Assembly: GCA_025618425.1 (NCBI GenBank)
Contig: CM046832.1
Coordinates: 62,166,608-62,230,607, forward strand
From: Heliocidaris tuberculata
Taxonomy: Eukaryota; Echinodermata; Echinoidea; Camarodonta; Echinometridae
Direction of reading: 5' to 3'
Length of the DNA: 64,000 nucleotides
The notes under the pieces are model-generated. The model was given only the letters and a program-made list of their open reading frames with translations. It ran no database searches and had not been told where the DNA came from. Of this stretch, positions 12,690 through 23,776 are shown in pieces (the stretch's first letter is position 1; each line of letters begins with the position of its first letter). Position numbers and translations under genes: made by a program.

Positions 12690-12960
12690 AATTGCCACTT
12701 GGTCCAATGCCACTTAGTCCATTGCAAATCATGGTCTAACATCATTCGGTCTAACATGAGTTCGTCCATCAACACTTCGCTCAATAATAATTTTGACAAC
12801 TAATCACTCTGTTCAATAACCATTTGGTCTATTTACCATTAGGTCAATATCCATTTTGTTCAAATACCACTTTGTCTAAAATTCAGTTTGTCTAATAACC
12901 ATTTTGTCCCAAAAGCTTATAGTTTGTCTGATGACCATTCAGTCTACCATTCATTAATTG
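12690..12960. repeat. Eroded ~20-bp minisatellite (GTCTAATAACCATTTG-like unit)
   Basis: A phrase close to TTTGGTCTAATAACCA recurs about every 20-25 bp with many substitutions: CACTTGGTCCAATG, CATTCGGTCTAAC, CATTTGGTCTATTTACCA, CACTTTGTCTAAAATTC, CAGTTTGTCTAATAACCATTTTGTC. About a dozen units are discernible. Confidence 0.75.
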
Positions 12961-15900
12961 CCAGATCCATTTGTTCTGCTACTATAATAATGAATAGCAA
13001 TTTGATTTTTTTTTATTGATGGAGATGAATGCATTTCTTTAAAATATTTTTTCACTGCAATCCTTGAAAAAATAATCCTAACGTAAAGCAATTTGATCCG
13101 TTTAATAGTAAAGGAGATTGACGTGTTATTTTGTAATATAGTTTTATGATGCGATCCATGAAATGAAATATATCTAACTTGTAGCTGTTATTGATACATA
13201 TAAATTGCCATTTAAAAATATTTTACAATGCGATCCCGGGAATAGAAAACTAGTTTGATCTGTTATTGATAAAGATTAAGAAATCCCATTTTTACAAAGT
13301 TGAAATATAACAATTGTCCAAACTCGCTCATTTCTCAAGCTCGAACAAAAGTGTTGTTAAAAGTTGTATTTTCAAGTTTTCTTTTGTTATCTTGTATTAG
13401 ATTATATTAGCCTCTTATAATAATTCTAAATTATTTTATCTCTCACTCTCAGCATTTCGCCTTTTTCATACTTGCTTTTTCTTTGTCTTTCTTTCTTCAT
13501 CTTCATCTCCTGGATTTTTCTTTTTTTTTAATTCATTTTTTTGGGGGGGTGGGAGGAGTCTCTTTCTCTTCATTTTTTCCTCCTTTTTTGTCATTTCCTT
13601 CTTTTCCATAATCTAACATTAACCATCTTAATTATCTACCATACTGATTCAGAGTTTCGTGAATAGGACACGAAGGCCCTCTCCATAAACTCACTGGCAG
13701 AAATAACCCCCCAAAATAAAATATAAAGCCTAAGCAGTTATACGGTTTGCTTTTAGTTTTACTCAAAATCTTAAAATAATTCAACAGAGAAACCTAAAAT
13801 GCAAAAAACGCCCTCTGACATGCTGCAATGATTGCGCTGCGTACGTCAGATGCTCGCGCGGCTTCGCTCGTATGTCAAATATAGTTTGTGCATTCGTAAA
13901 ATGGTTGGAGGAAAAACGTGCGGTACATATCTGGAATATCACCATGATTTCGTGACTAAATCTATATGCAATTTACCCAATGTATAGAGGGACTTCAAAG
14001 GCGGAGGATCTCAATTCTAATGGAGTGAATATGGGGTCGTGTACAGTGAATAGATATAGATATCTAGGTCATCAAAAATCACCAAGTCTGGTTCAATCAA
14101 TTTATTCCCTATTTCCCAAATTCTGTTTCGCCTTTTCTTCCTTTTTTCATAGTTTTGGGCAATCTCTTTGTTTTGTTTTTTTTTTTTTTTGGTTTTTTTT
14201 TTTTTGGTTTTGTTGTTGTTGTCTTGTTTGTTTGTTTGTTTGTTTGTTTGGTTGGTTGGTTGGTTTGGTTTGGGAGATGAAGGGAGGGGAAGAGTGGGTG
14301 GTAAAGGCAAATTCTGAGGTGCTTTTTGCATATATTCAGGAGTGTTATTAATGGCATGTATTCATTTACCAATCAGTCTCGACTTGATTTATACATGTAA
14401 AACGCTTTGTAAAATCAAACAGAAAAATATGAAAATTGGTGGGTTTTAGAAAAATGAAATATTCACTCTTCTTCATCTCCATTTACGAGGCAGTCAATAC
14501 TTATGAATTTACATCTAACATATCTAGAACAAATTAAATCTAAATGCAAAACGAATGCGGTAATTCCAGAAAATGATTTGGATGTCAGCATTACATATTC
14601 GGTCCATTACATCATGCTTGATTTCAGTGTATCAAAGACATATAAACTAAAAATGCCTTTTTCTGTTCATTGACATAATCTATTATGCAAAAACCCATCA
14701 CTGAATCGAAATGTAACTACTTAAATAATGTAGCAGCAATTCACCTTTGAGCCCTCATATGCAAATCTTACAGGATATAGATATTCCTTGTTTTATGATA
14801 ATAATATTGAGGACTTTCAATGTTGTCCCTTTTCTTCCAGACGTACTTATCATTGCATTTTAGTAATGAATAAATTACGCTTTAATACTATCAGATGTCT
14901 GAATATATAATTTCAAGTTTGAATGGGCCCATGTACACAGATCGGATCTTATCACATCACTCTGCTATATTAATTTTGTTACAAGCTGTTAAAATTTTAC
15001 ACTATCTTGGAAAAACAGGGCTGTCCATTCACATCAAACAAAGACTGCTTTATAAAATAAACCCTGCATAACATTTTACAAAGTGTGAGAGAAGATTTTT
15101 TTTTAAAGAAAACAAAAATAATCAATGATAAATATTTTTTTTAAAGAAAGATAAGACAGCTTTTGTTAGAATGCACGTGAGAGAGTACACACCTGTTCGA
15201 CTGCCATCTTCATAAATTATATAGACCAGTCGATGTACTATCTATCCGGCAGTGCTGATAATTATGTAGCAAATAAAAGAATGAGTAATATCGTGATAAT
15301 TATAGATCTCTTTCTTTTCTAGAAAGGGGGTCAATCTCGCCTGGTTGTAATCATTTGAATGAATAGAATGGGCAAATAGAACCAGGAGATACGAACTGTG
15401 TGTGTGTTCCAGTATACGCTTGCTGCGTAAAGTGGTTTTCAATTACTGCAAGCACTGATGTTTGACGTACAGAAAATCGCCCCCATCTTCACGTAATAAT
15501 GCTTGGGTGGGACTGCGGGGGTTGCAGGTTCATAATGTTAAAGCCTGGTGCTGAGTTAAAAAGGGAACGGTTTAGCATGCACTCTGATAACAGTGGGGTA
15601 AAATTGAACCAATATTGGGGGGAAAGGGAACAAGCATTTTGTTGGGTAAAATCTTACACATTATCATTCCTACAGAGGATTTTGCAGCTGAAATACAAGT
15701 GTTAGTATGTTGAGACACTTAATAAACCTTGACCCACTTAGGTTGAACCCAACCAATATTCTCTTTCGAGGAAGCCTATTAGAAATTTTAAATTATGATG
15801 CGCGTTTCAAATATTTATATAATATTTTCAAAGCGAGTGCGATGTACACTTGTGTCCCACGAAAGAAAAGCCAGTCAATAATATTATTATCAATTTTATG

Positions 15901-16039
15901 AAACCTAGTTCCACAATTTTCACCATAACATGTCCTTATGTTTTGTACTGACTTCAACATAAACGCAGGTAGAAAAATATCATTTTTGTCCTTACCCAAG
16001 CATCTTGCTAGAGCATACATCCCTTGTCTTAACCATTGC
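12961..16039. other. Intergenic DNA with T/TTTG/GTTG repeat
   Basis: Long T-runs, (TTTG)n and (GTTG)n lie at 14176-14266. The lysine/asparagine-rich frames on the opposite strand are artefacts of that tract. A CpG-rich patch at 13805-13880 contains GCTCGCGCGGCTTCGCTCG. No gene is recognised. Confidence 0.5.
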
Positions 16040-17050
16040 GTATTTAAAGGCGTATTCACTTTTTTACGCGTCACGCGTACCTCAAACCACGAGTATGAAA
16101 ATATAGTAAATAGTGTATGTATAATACGCGCTGTGATTGGTTAGATTCGCATCACGCGACGTGCAAAAAATTTGTTATATAGTGCACGATCGTGCACTAT
16201 AACTTTGATTTTTGCACGGGAAACCCCGTGTTAAATGAATAGATCTAGGGGTTTGTTTACTATAACAAGTAGTGCATGTTCTATTTATGCACCATTACTG
16301 GACTATATGAACTCCAAATACTAAATTATCCCTCGTGCAGGTCTATTTCAAAACTGCACTCGGGATAATGTAGTATTTTTCGTGCACATAATCCAGTATA
16401 GTGCATGACAGACAGCATAGATAGTTTGGAACAGACGACCAGCGTAATAAATCCATAGTGTATAATATTATGATGTTGGAAGTTAATGAATTTGCGAATT
16501 TGCACTTTATGACTTAGAGGTTGCGATGTAAATAGTTTGGTGAGCTCCCACAAGCAGTTTCTCATTTTATATAACACACAGTACATGCGCAATGTCGTCA
16601 AATATACCATAAAATGTGCATCCATAGATATAGAATTTCTCAAGTGCATTATATCTCACCTCGGCCTACGGCCTCGGTGACATATAATGCACTTGAGAAA
16701 TTCTAAAGCTATGGATGCACATATTACGGTATATTAAACTCCAGAGCATGCACTATATGTATAATATTGCACGGTCATCCGGGTACTTTTACACAAACCA
16801 TGAGATATTGTTTAAAATTGCACGGTCACCTGGGTACTTTTACGCAAACAATGAGATACGCTAATTTTTCTGGTCGCCTGAAAACCCTTCATACAAATAA
16901 TAATTTTTGTTATCTATAGATAACAAAAACAATTATTTTCTATCTAAAAAAAAAAGAGTGAATTTTTACTGTTTTCACTCCCCCGGGAGTCACGTCAGTG
17001 ACCACTTGTTTATGAGTGAATATCGAGTGACTATCGAGTGGTCTAAATTT
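16040..17050. mobile_element. Cluster of hairpins/palindromes, probable nested foldback elements
   Basis: Three strong inverted repeats fall within 1 kb. The first is a perfect 24-bp palindrome at 16178-16201 (half-site TATAGTGCACGA). The second is a 129-bp hairpin at 16604-16732, with arms of about 60 bp meeting at GGCCTACGGCC. The third is a perfect 26-bp palindrome at 16904-16929 (half-site TTTTTGTTATCTA). GTGCA/TGCAC words and GCACGGTCAYCYGGGTACTTTTAC (two direct copies, about 16768 and 16820) recur between them. I infer overlapping or nested non-autonomous transposons. Confidence 0.65.
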
Positions 17051-18202
17051 GTATACAAAATATGAAATAAAATTCCTCCAGCTTTTTTGTGAGAAAGACA
17101 TTATGGGCATGTGTCCTATATAGCGTTCCTACTTAAGTGTAGCCATTAGTAGTCTACTACTTTGGTTTTAATATTTAATTTCATAGGTGGACATAATAAT
17201 GAGGTTTTGCAGGTGAAATAATGGATCAACCACCACAATACAAAAAAGACCACCACATTACAAAAAAAAGACCATTAAAGCGTGTTAACTTTGCACATCA
17301 GATCATACCAATTATGTGATTTCTGAAACAAAAAGGGCTGAAAGTCAGAATTATTGATAATGGAATAATAATGACAATATTGGATATCGTAATTCGGCAA
17401 ATACAAGATATATTGAACTCAACAACAAACAATATTGGACTCGTTGGCATATCTCGTTCAATATTTCCTTGTATTGACCTCAGGGCCATCCAATATAATG
17501 TAAATATTTTACCCAACAAACATGCCTGTTCCCATTTTACCAAATAGTGGGTAAATTTTACCCAACTTTTTTTAGAGTATGTGATATTAACACATTGCAT
17601 TTTAAAATTACAAGTATTCAAAATACAATCCCCTGTATTTTACCACATGAACATTTACAGAAGCACTGTACGTGGTAACAGTAGACCTATATCATGTATA
17701 TCTTAAAACTAACTAATTACACGCGTAAGTTCTTGACCTTACCCTTGTGGGTTTTTGAAATGCAATCCGATTAGCATAAATTTGGTTTATAGGTAAGCTC
17801 TCCGAAAAGATTCTTTTTTACACTTTATCTGTTTATGTAGAAAAATGATGTTTAATTTACAATCATATGATTATAAAGTATGAACATACAAACTATATTC
17901 TCTTTTATTAAGACCAATCTCTGGACTGTAGAAAGCTATAAAAAAAAAAGGATTAGATAGATAAAAGACTATGACCATGAATATATCAAGGTGTATTAAT
18001 TCATGCTGAATATAAATTTTCTTACTAGACTATATTTCAAAGTGACTTGTAATGCCATATATAGGTACGTGAATTTCTTTTTCGTTTTGTTTTATATTCT
18101 TGTGGAATTAAATGGAATTATATTTTCTTCTTGATGGGCAGAATTATATTGGTAAAATATGACGATTCTGATTCATAAAGTTTATTAATGTTTTTCATCG
18201 AC
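17051..18202. other. Intergenic DNA with TACCC-type MITE fragment
   Basis: At 17501-17579 there is a partial copy of the element seen whole at 40231-40449. It shares TTTTACCCAACAAACATGC, TGTTCCC, GGGTAAA and a TTTAGAGTA end. The rest is AT-rich, with no recognised gene, up to the Hox1 promoter region. Confidence 0.6.
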
Positions 18203-18627
18203 TCAGTCATTTGTTGGGCGAAGCAGTAAAGCGACGTGGATGATTTCTTTAGCTGGCACGTGCCTAAACCAATAGAGACATTGATCTCGGCTTGTGGCTT
18301 GGCTTCTCAGTGTTTGGAAAAATATTTCTGCTTTCTTGCAGATCCCCGATGTAAACATTGATTTCAAAATACTCCATGCATGATATGTGTGTGTATGGAA
18401 GCCCGAAACCAGCGCCAAACTCCTCACCAGTCGAAAAGTCAACATTGATTGGTCGGCCGGCATCACGTGGTTGGTTGCCATCCACACATATTTGGCCCGT
18501 GCCGGCGCCCACCTAGAGAGAGAGACAAACCAACAGTCATTTATCATTACAACCAAATCCAGACTGGCAGCTCGAACTGGTCGGGATATACCGTCATTAC
18601 TCTCAATCGGCCGACTTGATTCTGGCC
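18203..18627 (+). promoter_or_regulatory. Presumed Hox1 proximal promoter and 5' leader
   Basis: This block directly precedes the Hox1 start codon and is clearly less AT-rich than the flanking DNA. It carries two perfect CACGTG E-boxes (18257-18262 and 18464-18469), a CCAAT box (18269-18273) and an inverted CCAAT (ATTGG, 18448-18452). I see no convincing TATA box, so the start site cannot be placed. Several short upstream ATGs (for example around 18376) would lie in the leader if transcription starts far upstream. A 147-codon open frame on the opposite strand covers 18203-18646, but I treat it as a shadow. Confidence 0.5.
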
Positions 18628-19342
18628 ATGGATAAATCGTCGACAACGACTGCTAGTGCGCCGTATGCCGACTATACCTCACCAGATCAAACCAGCATGT
18701 ATTCTGGAGTGCGAGGGCTTGATTATTGCAGCGCTGCCGTGTCGCAGGGGGTCGGGCTCTACCAGGGCCATGCCAAGTCGTACGGGGGCCTCGACCCGCA
18801 AGGTTTCGATGGCCACCTTGTCTCAGGCATCGGAGTTCAAAGCACCACCAACTCGTACTCACATCTCGGTGATAGTCGACATCGTCTCCACGATTACAAC
18901 CCGCCATCGACGTGCAACTCGATGTCAAGTATGAACTATGTTTATAACCGATCGGCTTATGCCTACCCTGGTTCCGTCAACCACTACGGGAACTCCGAGA
19001 CCGAATACCCCCACATCCACAAACATGTTCGAAGTCCCACATCGGCGGTGTCGTGTGCGACGTCGGGGGTCAACTTTAATGGTAGCTACAATAGCGATTC
19101 GCCGTCGATAACGAACCTTGACTCACCGTCACCGACCTCGTGTGCATTGGGGTCTGGGCAAGAACCGACCAGCGGACAACCGCTGGGCTCAAACGGAGCT
19201 GCGACGGACGACGAGCAGAGAACGAACGCCATTACGAACGGGAGGTCGCCAACATCAAGCTCGAATGGCGAGGCGCAGTCGCCATCAGGAGAAGCCGGGC
19301 TTTACAAATGGATGAGGATTAAAAGAAATCCTCCCAAAACAG
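18628..19342 (+). CDS. Hox1: Hox1 (labial-class homeobox), exon 1
   Basis: This is the first coding exon of an anterior Hox transcription factor: nuclear, DNA-binding, patterning the body axis with PBX/Exd and MEIS cofactors. ATG at 18628 is chosen because its context is GCCATGG. The frame is open upstream only to a TTG codon four codons earlier. The exon encodes 238 residues plus one base (phase 1), up to a good donor, ACAG|GTCAGT. The N-terminus is low-complexity and rich in Ser, Tyr, Gly and Asn, as expected for Hox activation regions. Near the end is the PBX-binding hexapeptide (LYKWMRIKRNPPKT, YKWM at residues 226-229). The RNPPKT tail after it is a Hox1-family hallmark. Odd: labial proteins normally read FDWM, so Tyr and Lys replace Phe and Asp here. 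Intron read-through would stop at 19405-19407, giving a 259-residue protein with no homeodomain. The joined protein is about 397 residues. Identity is certain to the level of Hox1/labial class. Confidence 0.93.
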
Positions 19343-19407
19343 GTCAGTTTGAAAACGTTTTCAGTTCTTTCTCTCATTTTTTTTTTCTTTGCGTTTTTTT
19401 GTGTTGA

Positions 19408-21907
19408 TATGTGACCTGCAGCGCGTATACATTGAAACAGGTCGAACAACGATTGAGAAGTCGCGCTCGACTAGCAGTTCGTATCCTTAATATTCATGTT
19501 AGGCCCTCCCGCTAAGCTAGGCGTTAAAACCCATTTCCAACATCCTTGATTAAGACATCGTAGTGATCTAGCTCGAATACCATCACATCTAAGCCACAAC
19601 AAAAAATCATAACGCTTATAAATCAAACAAGAAAAATGAGCGTGCCTTCTCCTGCTTGTTACATATTACCGCCACGGGGGAAGATTTACAGTAAGCTGCT
19701 CTAGCTTATCTTGGCTTTGGGCGCACCACACTAAATACACTACCCAGAAGATAAGCGGCAATTTGAGGACAAATACCTGATGATTTGTAAAAATTACGAT
19801 GATGCCCGGTGATTCCTCATATTTTATTGAAATTGATTTAAGTGGCTTGAATTTGGCTCTCGGCAAATGACAATACCTCGACGATTTATGCTCGTATTTT
19901 ACTGACAACGACTGCGTGAGTCACTAGATAAAAGAGGGTAAAGTATATAAAAGGGTTTGATATTATCGAAATATTATGTTTTGTGTTTGTACAACAGATT
20001 ATGCATTAAAATTTTAACATGAAAATGATAGAAGAAATTAATGAAGTGCAAAATTGCAATAAAATTATTGACGATCGAATTTAACTTGATAATTGATCCA
20101 GTTTAATTAGTGCTATAGAAGGGAAAAAAATAGGAATTTATTGAATGTATCTATTCATTTATTTCGAAGAAAGTGTTCTTTTCTTTAAGTAAGCATCGGC
20201 GCGTATCAGTTACTATTTAAGTAAATGACTACTAAGTTTTCTCGCGTTAATTAAATATAAGGATTAAGAATGGTAACAAAAAGGAGAAGAAAAGATGAAA
20301 TTATAGTCATGTAGTTATTTTCGTCAAGTGGTATAATATGCTGCATCTACACCTGGAAATCGCGCCTGTCAACTCACAAAATGATAAACTGCAGGTGATT
20401 TTGACGATAAAAATTGCACTTAAGTATGCATTTATAGCCAAATAAAAATTGCTACAATAACGAAAGAAACGTTGAATGTCTGTTAAGCAGCGAATCGTGT
20501 CGAGTCAAGTCGACGGGCAGTCCCCGCTCATCGGCCGGGAGCGTCCAGGCGTAAAGACTCACTTCGCCGCACTCAGCGAGTTGCATGACCGCGGCTATTT
20601 TTCGACGTGTCACCAACAACAATTACACACGCCAAAAAAGTCTTAAACATGTCGCTTTTTTCATATATAATTGTCTCGGCCTTCGGGCAATTTACCGATC
20701 GGATTAAATGAGATCAATAGCTGTTTAATACTCTAAATACTCTGGCGTTTGATGCAAGAATACAGCCAGAGTCGTCGTTCGCCCGAAAGGTGATATTTCT
20801 GAGGGTATTATGCTGGAAATAGTTTCTTGACATGATTCGACCAGACTCGAATGCAATTTTCTCGTTTTTCAAGGATATGTAGACTATGGTAGCGCCAAGG
20901 TACAAATCAATAAAAAGGAGAAAAAGACCAGAACACTTGGGCTGGTTGTATAGATCGAAATGAAAACAGAGTAGGGTTGAATGCGCCATCCAGTGTTTGC
21001 CTATGAAAACAAAAGTCAAACACATTGTTTAAACATTCAAGAATGGGTCTGCTTGCCTATGAGGTTGTTGAGACTTTGGTTGTGGGTTCGAGTTGTACTA
21101 TAATTCATTTTACAGAGTATGAAACCTCCCTTTTACCCAGAGGGGATTATTTATAGGTTTCATATTTATTTCCCCCTTTAAGTGAGCGTTTAAACTCAGA
21201 GGACGATGTTACATCGAATATTTGGGTTGTGGTGATTTCGATATTGAATAAGAGTGGAAAAAGTACGGTGACTTATTTTAATATTTCTTTCAGTTTAGGA
21301 TATGAAGTATCAAATAATCTGAGTTGAGTTTCTTAATATTCGATTAACAAACTTAGATCACGCAACGTGAACATGGGAAAATGGGGTTTGTCGAAAATAG
21401 GCAAAATTCCTGAAAATGGAGAAAAAAAATTATGTGAACATGTAAAACCAAAGCCGTCAGACTAGTAACATTAAATGCATAAACCAAACAAATCAGCTAT
21501 ATATGGGAAGGACAATGAAATATGTAAACGTATAGTGTGAAGTTTGACAAGATAAGTAAGAATAAAAAAATAACGATGGCGATAAAAGATACCTGTAGAA
21601 TATAAAATGAATCAGTTCATTATACTCACCTGAAGCGATTAGTTGTTGTAGAGGAAATCAATGTAAGAATTATTGCACTACACTGAATGAAGTTCACAGT
21701 CAAATATTATCATTTGTTCATCTAATATTCTAAAGGATGGTAATTAATAATCATTCGATCAATATAGAGTATAATTTTGAAATCGATATTTCTATTTACA
21801 TTTCATGTGCTCGATAACAAAAGAATCTTCAATAGTGCAACATTTGACGAAATGTGTAAAAACATTGTTTGATAATGCTTAAAGGTACATATGATTATTT
21901 TAATCAT
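19408..21907. other. Intron 1, proximal part, no further exon recognised
   Basis: Mostly unique AT-rich sequence. 20490-20640 is a CpG-containing, GC-richer island with no repeat character, a candidate enhancer. A small hairpin with arms TATGAAACCT/AGGTTTCATA lies at about 21118-21170. Nothing coding is seen. Confidence 0.45.
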
Positions 21908-21928
21908 AGTAGTATAGTAGAAGTATTA

Positions 21929-21968
<40 letters not shown>

Positions 21969-21996
21969 AGGTAGTAGTAGTATAGTAGAAGTAGTA

Positions 21997-22063
<67 letters not shown>

Positions 22064-22077
22064 TAGTAGTAGTAGAG

Positions 22078-22110
<33 letters not shown>

Positions 22111-22174
22111 ATAGTAGTAGTTGTTGTTGTTGTTGTATTAGTAGTAGTAATAGTAGTAGTAATAGTAGTAGTAA

Positions 22175-22251
<77 letters not shown>

Positions 22252-22345
22252 ACAATATTAATAGAGCAAACAATAGTATTGATAGTAATACGAGTAGTAA
22301 AAGCAGAATCAGTAGCATGACAATCATCAGTAGAATTAGAAGAAG
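21908..22345. repeat. Long (AGT)n trinucleotide microsatellite
   Basis: The plus strand repeats AGT, with interruptions AGAAGT, AGAGGT, AATAGT and a (TTG)n patch near 22120-22135. The longest pure stretch is roughly 22175-22250. Poly-Val, poly-Leu and poly-Thr frames here are artefacts. The same motif occurs at 34672-34757, and its reverse complement (ACT)36 lies in intron 2. Confidence 0.95.
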
Positions 22346-23687
22346 TAGAAGTATATAGTATAAGTAGATGTAATAAAAGAAATAAAAATTCAGTCAAAAA
22401 AGTGGCACTGCATTCCAAATTCTGGGTATTGAGTAACAGTTATGGTATTACTAACGTATATTGTTAAATGTAGAGCTGATGAAGATTTTGTAATATTTAA
22501 ATATAGTTGTATGTTTATGCATGTGTTATTGATTTGAGCAGTTTCGTCGTTTTCTTCAATGTCCAAGAAAGAACCATCTTTGGTGTTCATGGAAATTTCA
22601 CCTTTGAACTTGAAGTATTTTTCTTGCTGTTGTTGATGTTGAACGACAATGCTATCCATAATTTATGCATCAAAGAGATTAACTCTCTTTTAGTCTTCTT
22701 GTGTTTTGCTTGTGCTTTTTTATATATATATCATTTATTTTCTTTTACGATGGAAAAATAAAATGGAAAAGTGTTTCAAGCAAAACATCTGTTATTTAGT
22801 TGTTGTTGTTGTTTTGTTTTTTTTCGTTGAAAGCGTTGGCTTTTTTTTTTGGGGGGGGTATACCTTTATTGTAAGTTATGTTTGACAAATTTTCATAGAA
22901 AAAACACACTTATTTTATAGCTTCCTTCCTTATTTGAATTTTTTTAATCATTTTATTTAAATGTTAAAAAGTGGCTTTTTAATTTGTTGCAGAGGTGCCA
23001 AGGTTAGAAAGATTAGGCTCACAGAGAGAATAGTAATTACATCGACATTTTTTTTTTTTTTTTTTTATTGCATTAAAGATGGTAATATGATTTGTAAGAG
23101 ATACATGGGCAGAGATGTGGAAGATGAATTACAGCAACGGTCAGCAGTTAATAGGAAAGCAATTCAAATGTCACTTTTGTATTCTATCGTATTAATCAAA
23201 GCGAATTCTCTCATCTAAATGCCCATTTCGAAAACATCCAACCAATCCAAACCCTAACCTACCCTTCAGCTCGCTTATATAATTTATTGTTTTGCGCTTA
23301 TAAAAACACAAAGCTGACGAAAGTCCCCAATCATGCCAGTCGCGTTATATTGTTCACGAAGGAAGCAGTGCATTATTTCTGTCCATTGTCATTCTCGTTT
23401 TTAGGATAAGATATGCCTCTTTGCAGGGTGTCGATGGAGTGAAAAGATTCACATTTCTATTAGCATAACAAAAGGAAGTTATTCATGATCCCGACTGCCC
23501 ATTCATTAGTTTAATTCGAAAGGAGAAGAACCAATCTAATACGCGCGTAGCCCGCGAAACGCCAGTCCGTCAGTGTTGAATTATTGGTATACTCCAACAA
23601 ACTGTTACCCCTTTCAATCCTGGCGGAAATTAATTTGCATAGATGCATTATTTTTCACCTTGCTATTTCACAGGGTTACCATTCAAA

Positions 23688-23689
<2 letters not shown>
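22346..23689. other. Intron 1 segment, no gene recognised
   Basis: This is AT-rich, with (TTG)n and a G-run near 22800-22858 and a T20 run near 23047-23066. No coding or RNA feature is recognised. Confidence 0.45.
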
Positions 23690-23764
<75 letters not shown>

Positions 23765-23776
23765 CTCTCTCTCTAT
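23690..23776. repeat. Compound (CT)n-(AT)n-(CT)n microsatellite
   Basis: CT repeats (about 23692-23726), then AT repeats (about 23731-23760), then CT again. The same CT-then-AT order is found at 27865-27932. Confidence 0.95.

Noticed and set aside
18203..18646. 147-codon open frame antisense to the Hox1 leader
   Set aside because: It overlaps the promoter/5' leader and start of exon 1, has no recognisable domain, and such shadows are common in GC-richer coding flanks.
21900..22418. Long open frames of poly-Thr, poly-Leu and poly-Val on both strands
   Set aside because: They are translations of the (AGT)n microsatellite. Every frame of such a repeat lacking stops stays open, and there is no start context or conserved flank.
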